The notes below the pieces were generated by a model. The model was given only the letters and a program-made list of their open reading frames with translations, was not told the origin of the DNA and ran no database searches. The translations under genes and the position numbers were made by a program. 64,000 nucleotides of DNA from an uncultured Anaerolineae bacterium (GTDB lineage Bacteria; Chloroflexota; Anaerolineae; Promineifilales; Promineifilaceae), in contig CAJQMR010000039.1 of assembly GCA_905479495.1 (NCBI GenBank), positions 1-64,000 on the forward strand, read 5' to 3'. Shown in pieces: positions 54,435 through 62,669 of this stretch (its first letter is position 1; each line of letters starts with the position of its first letter).

Positions 54435-55116
54435 CAACTCGCTTCGTTAACCAATAGCCCAGTCCGGTTACAACCACGCCCAGCAGCAATGCACCGACAC
54501 TCATAATGACGCCAATGTCGAACCAGAACTGTTCGGGAAAAAGGCGGATGAGCGAATCAGTGTATAAAAACGTCCAGCTACCGGGCGGGAAGAGCAGTTC
54601 GTGGAACTGCACAAAAAAGATGCTCCAGCCCACGCCGATAAAAAGGGCAATCGCCGCCAAAATGATAACGGTGGCCAGCCCACCCTGATAAATGGCACGG
54701 TAGCCCACCGCGCGCAACGCTGGTTGAGAAAGCAAAAAGGCTAAGCCAATGACAACGAGAACGGCCGTAATCCACCAAAGTGTGCGAATCCCATCCGTCA
54801 AATCCTTCACATCCCGCATGTGGATAATCTCTGCATCGTTGTACAACGGCTCGTCGGAATTGGGCAGGCGCAAATCTTCCAGCAGATAAATCACTTCTTC
54901 AGACGGCTCTGGCCGTTGCAAATAATCCAGCGTAGCGTGGGCATACCCCAGGCGCTCCTCCGGCGTAAAGCCGTATAAGTCTGGTGGAATACGGCCGTAT
55001 TCAAAAGCGGGATAATCCCAGGCAATCACCGCCAAGATCATGCCCAACCCCAGAAAAAACGGCATGGCGACGATGATAACCCATCTAATTATGTTAAGTA
55101 GCGTTTTGTTTTCCAA
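54430..55116 (-). CDS. DUF1461 (TIGR01906-type) integral membrane protein
   Basis: TTG at 55116 is the start, with GGGAG about seven bases upstream. The 228-residue protein has four membrane helices (about 10-32, 112-132, 143-166, 197-220). The family motif is in the last loop: FVQFHELLFPPGSWTF, then LIRLFPEQFW. The outer loop between the first two helices is acidic and carries YGFTPEERLGYA. The family occurs in Firmicutes and Chloroflexota and has no proven function. Confidence 0.88.
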   Translation of the reverse strand: MENKTLLNIIRWVIIVAMPFFLGLGMILAVIAWDYPAFEYGRIPPDLYGFTPEERLGYAHATLDYLQRPEPSEEVIYLLEDLRLPNSDEPLYNDAEIIHMRDVKDLTDGIRTLWWITAVLVVIGLAFLLSQPALRAVGYRAIYQGGLATVIILAAIALFIGVGWSIFFVQFHELLFPPGSWTFLYTDSLIRLFPEQFWFDIGVIMSVGALLLGVVVTGLGYWLTKRVG

Positions 55117-55133
55117 TTTCTTCTCCCTTTTTT

Positions 55134-55180
55134 CAGTAATCTTTTTTTACCGATCACCGTTCACCGATTACGGATTACTG
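55134..55180. repeat. GATTACTG-type inverted repeat at the end of the MFS/spermidine synthase gene
   Basis: CAGTAATC (55134-55141) and GATTACTG (55173-55180) are complementary arms around a loop with ACCGATCACCG words. The stop codon of the fused MFS/synthase gene (55175-55177) is inside the right arm. Similar words occur in frame near 58228-58256 and after 61216. Confidence 0.65.
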
Positions 55181-56734
55181 TCCCACGCCCGGCAATCCCC
55201 CCACACCCTCACTCAGCAAATAGCGCAGCACCAGGCTGTCGATGATCGTTTCCACCGGGGCGCGTTCGTCAGTGAAGATGACCTCGCTGGGATGATTGGG
55301 GACGGTGTTGGTTACGGCCGTTTCCAAAGCCGCCTGCAGCAAAGGGTCCACCGACGCATCCAACCTAATCAAATTTTGCGTCAAATTGTCTATCGTAGTG
55401 GGCTGCACCGTGGCTACCAAAATGGTATTCAGCGAGCCAGGCACGTCGATGGCATGGACGGTCGGGTAAATGGTTTGCAGGGTCGCCGTCATGGCATCAA
55501 TCAAGCGGCGATCTTCCGGGGCACGCCCTACATTCATCGCCACCACACCCGTTTCCGTGAGGTGATCGCGCACCTCTTCAAAAAACTCCTGGGTGGTCAG
55601 GTGCCAGGGAATGTAGGGCACTTTGTAGGCGTCGATGGTGATGACATCGTAGCGGTGGGTTAACTGGTTGAGTTGGTAACGGCCGTCTCCCACAATCAGA
55701 TTAATATTCGGTTCGTCCAGGGCAAAATAATCGATCCCCGCTTGCACAATCTCGCCATCCAGTTCAATGCCGTCGATGGGCAGCTGTTGGCCAAAAACCC
55801 GCGTGTACTGCTTGGGAATTGTGCCCGCAGCCAAGCCAATCACCGCCATGCGATCAATAGAAACTGGCGGTTCATTAAAATAGGGCGCTGCCAGCATGAT
55901 GCTCCAGACCGAAATACGCGGCACGGCCCCACCATCACAGTAAAAGGAATGATACGCCTGCCCCTCGTTAAGCAGCAGGTAATTACACTTGCCCTGCCGC
56001 ACCACCTGAATATAGTTGTAAGCCGATTCGGTCTCGAAGATTTGCCCATCGTACGCTTTAATGCCGCCAGAGGTCCAGGCCAGGGCCACTGGCAGCAGGA
56101 TGATGGGCAGCAGCAGCGCGACCACTCGGCTGCGCGCCTGCGTTTGCCACAAACCACCCAGCCCCACCAGCAGCAAGATTCCACCAAAAAGCAGCGCCGT
56201 CAGCCGGGAACCGGCCAGAGGAATCACCAACAAAACGGGCAAATATGTTCCCAACAGACTGCCCCAGGTGGAAATGGCATAAATACGGCCGCTAATTCGC
56301 CCTGCCTCGGACACATCTTGCACCGCCAGCCGAATGGCAAAGGGAGAGATGCAGCCCAACAACGTCACGGGCACAGCCAGGGCAAAGATCACACCCACTA
56401 ACGAACTGGCAATCGCCCCGACATTCACCGCCGCCAGGGCAGCTGCGGCCGTTTTCAACAATACACTCGTCAGGAGCAAAAAGAAGACGCCGCTAAAACC
56501 AGCCCAGGCAACAAGCGCGTAAAAGGTATGGGGATACGGCCGTTTATCCGCCCATCGCCCCCCCACAAAATACCCTACCGTTAAAAACAGCAGCACCAGG
56601 CCAATCACGTTGGCCCAAACGATGTTGGAAGTGCCATAAACGGTTTGCAGCATGCGGCTGGTGGTAAACTCGATGGCCAGCGTGCTCATGCCTGCCACAA
56701 AAACCGTCATAAACAAATATTTTCGATTCTTCAC
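55175..56734 (-). CDS. Fused MFS / spermidine synthase-like protein
   Basis: A GTG at 56734 opens a 519-residue protein. The first ~220 residues are multi-pass membrane helices (AGMSTLAIEFTTSRMLQ, WANVIGLVLLFLTVGYFVGG). A spermidine-synthase-like Rossmann domain follows, with ESAYNYIQVV, LAAGTIPKQYTRVF, DGIELDGEIV, VGDGRYQL and YDVITIDAY. These fusions are common in bacteria, and many do not make spermidine: the polyamine-binding residues vary. The reaction is unknown. The gene ends in a palindromic element. Confidence 0.87.
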   Translation of the reverse strand: MKNRKYLFMTVFVAGMSTLAIEFTTSRMLQTVYGTSNIVWANVIGLVLLFLTVGYFVGGRWADKRPYPHTFYALVAWAGFSGVFFLLLTSVLLKTAAAALAAVNVGAIASSLVGVIFALAVPVTLLGCISPFAIRLAVQDVSEAGRISGRIYAISTWGSLLGTYLPVLLVIPLAGSRLTALLFGGILLLVGLGGLWQTQARSRVVALLLPIILLPVALAWTSGGIKAYDGQIFETESAYNYIQVVRQGKCNYLLLNEGQAYHSFYCDGGAVPRISVWSIMLAAPYFNEPPVSIDRMAVIGLAAGTIPKQYTRVFGQQLPIDGIELDGEIVQAGIDYFALDEPNINLIVGDGRYQLNQLTHRYDVITIDAYKVPYIPWHLTTQEFFEEVRDHLTETGVVAMNVGRAPEDRRLIDAMTATLQTIYPTVHAIDVPGSLNTILVATVQPTTIDNLTQNLIRLDASVDPLLQAALETAVTNTVPNHPSEVIFTDERAPVETIIDSLVLRYLLSEGVGGLPGVGQ

Positions 56735-56750
56735 GCAATTAATATTAAGT

Positions 56751-56779
56751 GTAGGGGCGACCCGGCGGGTCGCCCTTAC
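56751..56779. repeat. GTAGGGGCGACC palindrome
   Basis: GTAGGGGCGACCC and GGGTCGCCCTTAC form a hairpin with a few-base loop. This sequence type is a widely scattered intergenic repeat in several bacterial phyla. It lies between the glycosyltransferase and MFS/synthase genes, where the ~150-bp gap holds no other gene. Confidence 0.7.
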
Positions 56780-56887
56780 GCTGTATCCTTTTATTGAATT
56801 AGCTGGATTATAACGGCGTCCCTCATTTGGCGCAGGTGGATTACGGCCGTTTCACTGCGTTCAAAATGACAACTTAAGTTTTTGCCA

Positions 56888-58957
56888 TTATTCAGAAGGC
56901 GTGGTGAAGAGGGCTTGCAGCTCTACGGCCGTTTTCCGTTCCACGTTCTCAAATATAATCGTCAACGGCTGGTCGTAGACAATAAAACTTTCGTCGGCGC
57001 GGCCTGCCTGGATGCCCAGCTGCCCATCCAGGTACGATTGCACGAGCGAGGGTGGCTGCAAATTCGGCCAGCCAAACGTGTCTGGTCGCAGCTGCCAGCC
57101 AAAAAGCGTGGGATACCGTCCAGCCACAAAAACCGGCTCGTACCCCAGCGCGCCAGAGAAGAGCAGTTCATGATACTGGCCGGAGATGGGATACCGTTCC
57201 GGCAGGCGCGGCACCGTGCCGTAAATCCGATTAGACAAAATTGTCACGTAATCGGCCTCGGCCAGCCGTTCCAAATTCTCGGCCAACTTTGCTGTATCAT
57301 CGGCGGCGTCCGCCCCGGTGAGCCAGGTGAGTTCGGCATTAGGGTACTCAGATCGGCGGCGCGGTTCGCCATCGATGATCATCGTGCTGGGCAGCGAGTC
57401 GTCCCACTGCTCGCTAAGCACCAGCGATCCCTGAGGCACATTGGCAAAAATCCATTTGGAGGCAGCAACCCAGGGGTGTGGCTGTTGATACAGGTTCATA
57501 AAACTGATGGCATAAAGGGTCGTGATGAGGAGAACGGCCGTTCCCACACCCCACTTTAACCATGACCGCCGCCAGCTAAACAACCACGCCGCCGCCCACA
57601 GCATCAAAAACGGCGTCATCGGCTGCAAGTAGCGCATAAACTTCACAAAAAAGCTGCCGGTGGTGAGGAAAAAAGGAATCACCCAGGCCAGAAGAAGGAG
57701 ATTGGAGATTGGAGATTGGAGATTGAGAGGTTTAAATCTCCAATCTCGCAGCCGCAGGTTGCTAATCTCCAGTCTCTTTAATTCCCGCCAAAACGCCCAG
57801 CCCAAACCGCCAAAGGCTAACAATCCCAGCGGCCAGCTCATCCCCCAACGCAGCTGCATTTCGACAAAATAAAGGTAGGGCAGCGTGCCGCTGTACTGGC
57901 GCGTGAAGGGCACATCGCCATCACCGCGTACCATATTGCCCTGGGTGACAATGTTTTCCAGATAGCAAGACCCCCAATTCACGGCTGGAATGGTAATCGG
58001 GCCAAGCTGCGTAGCGGGTGTATTGACCTCGCAGCTAAAATCAAGAACCGCAAAAGGATTGGTGAGGAAAAAAGTGAGGGCGATGGTGAAAACGGCCGTT
58101 GCCAACCACCTCTCCCAACGCCCTTCCAGCCACCACGCCGCCAACAGCAGCGGCAAAAAAAGCAACACAGCGGCAAATTTGGAGCCAATCGCCAGACCAA
58201 TGAAGACAGAAGCCAGTATCCAGTTTATCAGTTTTCGGTAATCAGTAATCAGTAAACGGTGCCCGGTATTTTTGCTCTCCCTTTCTCTTTTTCCTCTGTG
58301 TTCTCTGTGGCTATTTTCTACAGCCAGCACTAAAAAGAGAATTGCGGCAACGGTAAAGCAGGTCTGGTACGGATCAGAGATAAAGAAATGGCTCAACTGA
58401 ATATGCATCACATTAACGGCCAGAAACGCCGCTGCCAGCAGACCAACCTGTGGTGAAAACAGCCGTTTTCCCAATAAATAAATCAGCCCGACAGTACCGA
58501 CATCGAATAATGCAGTAAATGCGCGGGAAACGGCCGTTAAATGCCGAAACTCAATCAGCCCCGCCCCGTTCAAAATGTCCCGCGTGAGCAACCAGTCATC
58601 GGGGAAAAGGGGCTGCAACCGGGGTCCGGCCCACTCCAGCAGACGCGTGGCCAACACACCCAGGTAAAGCGGCACATGGCCGTAGGCAAAATCGCGCGGG
58701 GCATCTTGCAGCACCTCAATGCCTTTGCTGGCAGCATTGGGCGGCCAATAAAATGGATTAAAACTGGATTGGTTAGGGGAGAAAGCGGTTTGCCAGTCAG
58801 ACGGCCGTTCAATGGTCGTGGCAACCCAGGTGATGTAGCGCTCATCGGGATGGTAATGATGGTAATCGTCCCAATCGATACCACTGAGGCGAAAAACGGC
58901 CGCAGCCAGCAAAATAAAACCCAACAACACACGTTCTTGCCACTTCTTCATGCGCAA
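56888..58957 (-). CDS. Family 39-type membrane glycosyltransferase with two in-frame repeat insertions
   Basis: The 689-residue protein has the ArnT/PMT-like pattern: an N-terminal helix, then HYHPDERY, where the acidic residue is in the typical catalytic loop. About ten membrane helices and a C-terminal outer domain follow. Such enzymes use a polyprenyl-phosphate sugar donor to glycosylate lipids or proteins outside the membrane. Two stretches look foreign. Residues about 211-246 (NSHREHRGKRERESKNTGH, LLITDYRKL) come from CAGAG and GATTACTG repeats. Residues about 391-422 (RLEISNLRLRDW, LNLQSPISNL) come from a GGAGATT palindrome. Both keep the frame and fall in loops between helices. Confidence 0.85.
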   Translation of the reverse strand: MRMKKWQERVLLGFILLAAAVFRLSGIDWDDYHHYHPDERYITWVATTIERPSDWQTAFSPNQSSFNPFYWPPNAASKGIEVLQDAPRDFAYGHVPLYLGVLATRLLEWAGPRLQPLFPDDWLLTRDILNGAGLIEFRHLTAVSRAFTALFDVGTVGLIYLLGKRLFSPQVGLLAAAFLAVNVMHIQLSHFFISDPYQTCFTVAAILFLVLAVENSHREHRGKRERESKNTGHRLLITDYRKLINWILASVFIGLAIGSKFAAVLLFLPLLLAAWWLEGRWERWLATAVFTIALTFFLTNPFAVLDFSCEVNTPATQLGPITIPAVNWGSCYLENIVTQGNMVRGDGDVPFTRQYSGTLPYLYFVEMQLRWGMSWPLGLLAFGGLGWAFWRELKRLEISNLRLRDWRFKPLNLQSPISNLLLLAWVIPFFLTTGSFFVKFMRYLQPMTPFLMLWAAAWLFSWRRSWLKWGVGTAVLLITTLYAISFMNLYQQPHPWVAASKWIFANVPQGSLVLSEQWDDSLPSTMIIDGEPRRRSEYPNAELTWLTGADAADDTAKLAENLERLAEADYVTILSNRIYGTVPRLPERYPISGQYHELLFSGALGYEPVFVAGRYPTLFGWQLRPDTFGWPNLQPPSLVQSYLDGQLGIQAGRADESFIVYDQPLTIIFENVERKTAVELQALFTTPSE
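57698..57780. repeat. GGAGATT palindromic element inside the glycosyltransferase gene
   Basis: Four GGAGATT units (57698-57727) are followed by AATCTCC words at 57735-57747 and 57763-57770. The composition matches the intergenic element at 27673-27724. It lies within coding sequence, in frame. Confidence 0.8.
58220..58325. repeat. GATTACTG and CAGAG-type elements inside the glycosyltransferase gene
   Basis: TTTTCGGTAATCAGTAATCAG-type words at 58230-58254 resemble those at 55134-55180 and 61216-61250. Next to them, 58280-58325 reads CTCTGTGTTCTCTGTGG, a relative of the CGCAGAG spacer at 13200-13266. Both are in frame. Confidence 0.7.
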
Positions 58958-59003
58958 ATTGTATCTTGGGGATAAATGTCGGGCGAATGCGTCCTAAAAA
59001 TGC

Positions 59004-59037
59004 AAGAAAAAAAGGCTGGGACGAGGTCCCAGCCTTT
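59004..59037 (-). terminator. Terminator of the L25 gene
   Basis: AAAGGCTGGGAC (59011-59022) pairs with GTCCCAGCCTTT (59026-59037) around a three-base loop. On the minus strand a T-rich run follows (59013-59004). It lies 30 bases after the L25 stop codon. Confidence 0.95.
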
Positions 59038-59066
59038 CAGATTCATTTGGTACAATGGCAAAGAAA

Positions 59067-59726
59067 TTACTCTTCTTCTTCGTCTTCCGCTTTGCCTTTC
59101 TCGATAATTTCTACAGAATCGGCGGTGGTTTCGAACCCTTCCAATTCTTCCTCTTCTTCCTCTTCTTCGAGGCGGGCATATTCAAAGCGGGCGACGGCCG
59201 TTTCCGGATCAGCCAAAATCGTTACCCCGGCTGGTACCGGCAAATCACTGACGTAAATCGGCTCGTCAGCAGATTTCATCTGGCTAACATCCACTTCAAT
59301 TTCAGCGATCAAATCGTCTGGCAGCGCCTCAATTTCGACACTGGTCAGCGACAAAACGTCTGAACCTAGCGCATCTTCCATCATCTTGGAACGACCCACC
59401 AAAACCAGCGATGCTTCAGCCGTGATTTTAACTTTCAGGTCAACTTCCTGGAAATCCACATGAATGATGTCCCCTCGAGTTAAATGCTGTTGAATATCAC
59501 GCGCCAACACGGTGCGGATGCCACCATCGACAGAAATATTAATCAGGTTGGTGGTCCCTGCCCGCCGCAACACACGTCGCAGCAAAATATTATCCATCTG
59601 GATGGTGATTGGATCATTAATGCCATAAATGACTGCGGGCACAAGCCCGTTGCGGCGTAACTGCTTTACTTTTTTACCAACAACCGTGCGCGATTCGGCG
59701 TCGATAGCTAATCTATCTTCAGACAT
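59067..59726 (-). CDS. rplY: 50S ribosomal protein L25 / general stress protein Ctc
   Basis: The 219-residue protein is of the long L25-Ctc (TL5) type. The N-terminal 5S rRNA-binding domain (about 1-95) has RTVVGKKVKQLRRNGLVPAVIYG, and residues about 96-190 form the C-terminal beta domain (HVDFQEVDL, PDDLIAEIEVDVS). An acidic tail follows (EEEEEEEELEG, then EDEEEE), longer than usual. It binds 5S rRNA in the large subunit. It is monocistronic with its own terminator; an unusual leader lies upstream (59727-60017). Confidence 0.95.
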   Translation of the reverse strand: MSEDRLAIDAESRTVVGKKVKQLRRNGLVPAVIYGINDPITIQMDNILLRRVLRRAGTTNLINISVDGGIRTVLARDIQQHLTRGDIIHVDFQEVDLKVKITAEASLVLVGRSKMMEDALGSDVLSLTSVEIEALPDDLIAEIEVDVSQMKSADEPIYVSDLPVPAGVTILADPETAVARFEYARLEEEEEEEELEGFETTADSVEIIEKGKAEDEEEE

Positions 59727-59848
59727 TATTCTAAACCTCAGTTTGTAATTTCCTCAAAGATGAGGGAGCTTTTTCTTGTGGTTGCGTAAACCAAAACAGT
59801 TTTAGAAAACCTAAAGGCCATTCGCGGTTTACGTAATACTCAACAAAA

Positions 59849-59875
59849 AGCCTGTGGACGCATAAGCCCCAGGCT
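59849..59875 (-). terminator. Stem-loop with T-tract between the anti-sigma and L25 genes
   Basis: On the minus strand AGCCTG (59875-59870) pairs with CAGGCT (59854-59849), with partial extension inward, followed by TTTTTGTT. It ends the sigma/anti-sigma transcript or lies in the L25 leader. Downstream, CGTAAACC and GGTTTACG (59826-59833 and 59785-59792) form another possible stem. The rest of the 290-bp gap shows no gene. Confidence 0.55.
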
Positions 59876-60017
59876 AGACTGGCAAGTATATCATTTTCTC
59901 TTTAATCGTCAATCAAAAATTTAGCGCGTTTCCGTCACCGTAGCAGTCCTACTTTGCCTGGCCATCTTTGCAATGATCTTAGACATCATACTGCATTGGC
60001 ACAAAAAGTTTCCTAAA

Positions 60018-60431
60018 CTACTCTTTGCGGTTCAAAAGATAGGCGACATTCAAAAACGCCGCCCAAAAAAGGCTAGCTACAAGGAAAACGCCCCAACCTA
60101 GCTGCGGCGAGCTAACCCATAACCATTCCACGCCATTTTCATCAAACCGAAAAGCAATGAAGAATAAGGTTGCCGCTACAGCCAGAGCCAAGAACAATTT
60201 CTGCTGAAACAGCAGGTGCTTTGTCTTCTCAAAAGTTACCATCTCATGCTCCTTGTTTAGTGGGACAGATATCTCCTTGTCCCATTGATTCTGGTTTGAT
60301 TGTTCAACAAGCTTAGCCAATGCGGGATCTTCGGCTAAATATTGCTCCACCAGGGTCTTGGTAGCCTCGCTGGCTTCATCTGCCAGATAAATGGGTAATA
60401 GATCCAGTATAACATCTCGATTGATTTTCAT
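60018..60431 (-). CDS. Putative anti-sigma factor, membrane protein
   Basis: The 137-residue protein begins with DVILDLLPIYLADEAS and KTLVEQYLAEDPAL, the helix pattern of anti-sigma N-termini (zinc-finger-like fold without the HxxxCxxC ligands). Two membrane helices lie at about 76-94 and 108-132. It starts two bases after the stop of the ECF sigma gene, the standard sigma/anti-sigma order. It is expected to hold the sigma factor inactive at the membrane; the signal is unknown. Confidence 0.75.
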   Translation of the reverse strand: MKINRDVILDLLPIYLADEASEATKTLVEQYLAEDPALAKLVEQSNQNQWDKEISVPLNKEHEMVTFEKTKHLLFQQKLFLALAVAATLFFIAFRFDENGVEWLWVSSPQLGWGVFLVASLFWAAFLNVAYLLNRKE

Positions 60432-60433
60432 GA

Positions 60434-60925
60434 TTAAGACACCTCCCAGGCAGTACGAACGGCCGTTAACTTTAAACGCGCCCTGTGAACTTTCACTTTA
60501 GCAGACGACAATGAAATCTCCAGCACCCGCGCAATTTCGGCATAGGGCAGCTCATGCTGAACCCGCAATATTAATGCTGCCCGCTCATTTTCCGGTAAAT
60601 CCTGCAACTGCTGCAAAACCTCGGCCAACGCTAGCCGGTCTTCCACCAAGCTTTGCGGCCCGCTATCTATTTCCAGCGACACTTGCTCCAGCGATACCTG
60701 CCGTTTTTGCCGCCGCCGCCCCTGCAAAAACAGGTTCCGGGCAATGGTAAACAGATATGCCTTCACTGTTTCCGTACGAATTTTGCCGCTGCTCGCCCAG
60801 GCGCGAACAAAGGTCTCAGAGGCAATATCATCAGCTTCGGCTGGATCGCCCGACAGCCACAGGGCAAATCGATACACATCTGGCGCATAACGCTCATACA
60901 AATCATGAAAGGTAGCTTGGTTCAT
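60434..60925 (-). CDS. ECF-type sigma-70 factor
   Basis: The 163-residue protein is counted from ATG 60925; the longer frame from 60994 has a hydrophobic, unlikely N-terminus. Region 2 is FHDLYERYAPDVYRFALWL with DDIASETFVRAW, and region 4 is LPENERAALILRVQHELPYAEIARVLEISLSSAKVKVHRAR. The spacing is standard for ECF factors. It is followed directly by the anti-sigma gene and is divergent from the small membrane protein at 61022. Confidence 0.93.
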   Translation of the reverse strand: MNQATFHDLYERYAPDVYRFALWLSGDPAEADDIASETFVRAWASSGKIRTETVKAYLFTIARNLFLQGRRRQKRQVSLEQVSLEIDSGPQSLVEDRLALAEVLQQLQDLPENERAALILRVQHELPYAEIARVLEISLSSAKVKVHRARLKLTAVRTAWEVS

Positions 60926-61021
60926 AGCAGTTACTCTGTTAATAATATCCTGCAGCAGGCAAAAAGTTACAAAACAGGCTAAGATTATGCACATAAAGCA
61001 TTTATTTAAAGGAGTAAAGCA

Positions 61022-61225
61022 ATGACGCCCGATATTTTAGATATTCTTTTGCTGCTGTTTGGCGGTTATTATTTATTTAGCGTTATTTTTAAGCCTGCTA
61101 TCTTTTGGCAAAGCCGCCGTATTGTGCGAACGCGAGACATTCTTGGCGATCAGAAAACATTGATTATGTACGGGGCCTTAGGCGTTCTGATGATGGGTCT
61201 GGGGATTTGGTTCAGTTTTCGGTAA
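61022..61225 (+). CDS. Small two-helix membrane protein
   Basis: The 67-residue protein has AAAGGAG seven bases before its ATG. Helices at about 6-25 and 47-65 flank a basic loop (FWQSRRIVRTRD). It is divergent from the ECF sigma gene, across a 96-bp gap, so it could be part of that regulon. The family is not recognised. Its stop codon lies in a GGTAATC-type repeat word. Confidence 0.6.
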   Translation: MTPDILDILLLLFGGYYLFSVIFKPAIFWQSRRIVRTRDILGDQKTLIMYGALGVLMMGLGIWFSFR

Positions 61226-61250
61226 TCCAGTATCGGTTATCAGCGATCCA
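61216..61250. repeat. GGTAATCCAGTATCGG-type repeat fragment
   Basis: TTTTCGGTAATCCAGTATC resembles the words at 58230-58254 and 55134-55180 and includes the stop of the small membrane protein. It is short and degraded, so its membership in the same repeat family is likely but not certain. Confidence 0.4.
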
Positions 61251-61298
61251 TACCAATCTCATTTTTCACAAATCAATTAGTAAACAGGGGAAAATACA

Positions 61299-62669
61299 AT
61301 GAGCAAACTATGGGGCGGCCGTTTTGCCAAAGGCACGGATGCATTGGTAGATGAATTTAACGCCAGCCTACCCTTTGATCAGCGGCTGGCAGCGCAAGAT
61401 ATTTTGGGGAGCCAGGCGTGGGCTCGCGGGCTGGTTGGCGCAGGCGTGCTGACATCAGCTGAAGCGGACACAATTATTGCAGGCTTGCAGCAAGTTGGGG
61501 ATGAACTGGCAAACGGCCGTTTCCAATTCGAGCCTGGTGATGAAGATATTCATACGGCCGTCGAGCGCCGCCTGACCGAAATTGTGGGTGCAGTAGGCGG
61601 CAAATTGCACACTGGCCGCAGCCGCAACGATCAGGTCGCCACTGACTTCCGCCTCTGGCTGCTGGAGGCCTGCGACCAGCTTGCCGAGATGCTTGCCGAT
61701 TTACAAACCGCCCTCGTAGAAAATGCGGAGGCCAACCTGAATTTGCCCATGCCAGGTTACACCCATCTACAGCACGCCCAGCCGATTACCTGGGGGCATT
61801 GGGTGCTGTCACACTTTTGGCCGCTGGTGCGCGACCAGGAGCGCTTGGCACAGGTGCGGCAGCGAACGGCCGTCCTGCCGTTGGGATCTGGGGCCTTGGC
61901 TGGCACAGCCTTTCCCATCGATCGCCAGGCGCTGGCCGCAGCACTTGGCTTTGCGGCCATCAGCCAAAACAGCCTGGACGGTGTCTCCGACCGCGATTTT
62001 GCCACCGACTTTTTGTACACGGCCACGATGATTGGCCTGCATCTCAGCCGCCTCTCGGAGCATTTGATCTTGTTCAGCAGCAGCGAATTTGGCTTTGTGC
62101 GCTTAGACGATGGCTACAGTACGGGTTCCAGCCTGATGCCGCAAAAGAAAAATCCAGACACATTGGAACTAACGCGGGGCAAAAGCGGCCGTTTGCTGGG
62201 CAATTTGGTAGGTCTGCTCACCACGCTCAAAGGGCTGCCCTCCAGCTACGACAAAGATTTGCAAGAAGATAAAGAGCCGGTCTTCGATACGTTTGATACG
62301 CTCAGCCTCATCATGCCTATCATGGCCGGATTGTTCCGCACACTCACGCTGCGTCCGGAACGAATGGCTCAGCAGCTAGAGCCGAATCTACTGGCCACTG
62401 ATTTGGCCGATTATTTGGTAAAACGGGGCGTGCCGTTTCGGCAGGCACATCATTTGGTAGGCGAGGTGGTTCAGCTGGCAGAAAACAGAGGCGTCCCATT
62501 GACGGCACTAACACAAGCAGATTTGCAATCGATCAGTGAGGAATTTGGTGAAGGGGCAACGGCCGTTTTTGATATCAAGGCCTCTTTAAGCAATCGAGCA
62601 ATTATTGGAGGAACATCACCGGAAGCGTTGCAGATTCAGTTAAACGCCGCTCGGCAGCAAATAACTTAA
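61299..62669 (+). CDS. argH: Argininosuccinate lyase
   Basis: The 456-residue protein has MSKLWGGRF at its start, GDEDIHTAVERRLTE, HTGRSRNDQVATDFRLW, PMPGYTHLQHAQP and the fumarase/aspartase signature GSSLMPQKKNPD. It splits argininosuccinate into arginine and fumarate, the last step of arginine synthesis. Length is normal. AGGGGA precedes the ATG. No other arg gene is nearby. It overlaps the receiver gene tail to tail by four bases. Confidence 0.97.
   Translation: MSKLWGGRFAKGTDALVDEFNASLPFDQRLAAQDILGSQAWARGLVGAGVLTSAEADTIIAGLQQVGDELANGRFQFEPGDEDIHTAVERRLTEIVGAVGGKLHTGRSRNDQVATDFRLWLLEACDQLAEMLADLQTALVENAEANLNLPMPGYTHLQHAQPITWGHWVLSHFWPLVRDQERLAQVRQRTAVLPLGSGALAGTAFPIDRQALAAALGFAAISQNSLDGVSDRDFATDFLYTATMIGLHLSRLSEHLILFSSSEFGFVRLDDGYSTGSSLMPQKKNPDTLELTRGKSGRLLGNLVGLLTTLKGLPSSYDKDLQEDKEPVFDTFDTLSLIMPIMAGLFRTLTLRPERMAQQLEPNLLATDLADYLVKRGVPFRQAHHLVGEVVQLAENRGVPLTALTQADLQSISEEFGEGATAVFDIKASLSNRAIIGGTSPEALQIQLNAARQQIT

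Noticed and set aside
55673-56401. Plus-strand frame of 242 codons inside the MFS/synthase gene
   Set aside because: It is low-complexity Gln/His-rich, typical of an antisense shadow of membrane-protein coding DNA.
59727-60017. Possible tRNA or small RNA gene
   Set aside because: Stem-loops are present but no cloverleaf or conserved T-loop sequence could be assembled.
60926-60994. Upstream start for the ECF sigma factor
   Set aside because: It would add a hydrophobic Cys-rich stretch not seen in ECF factors; ATG 60925 fits region 2.
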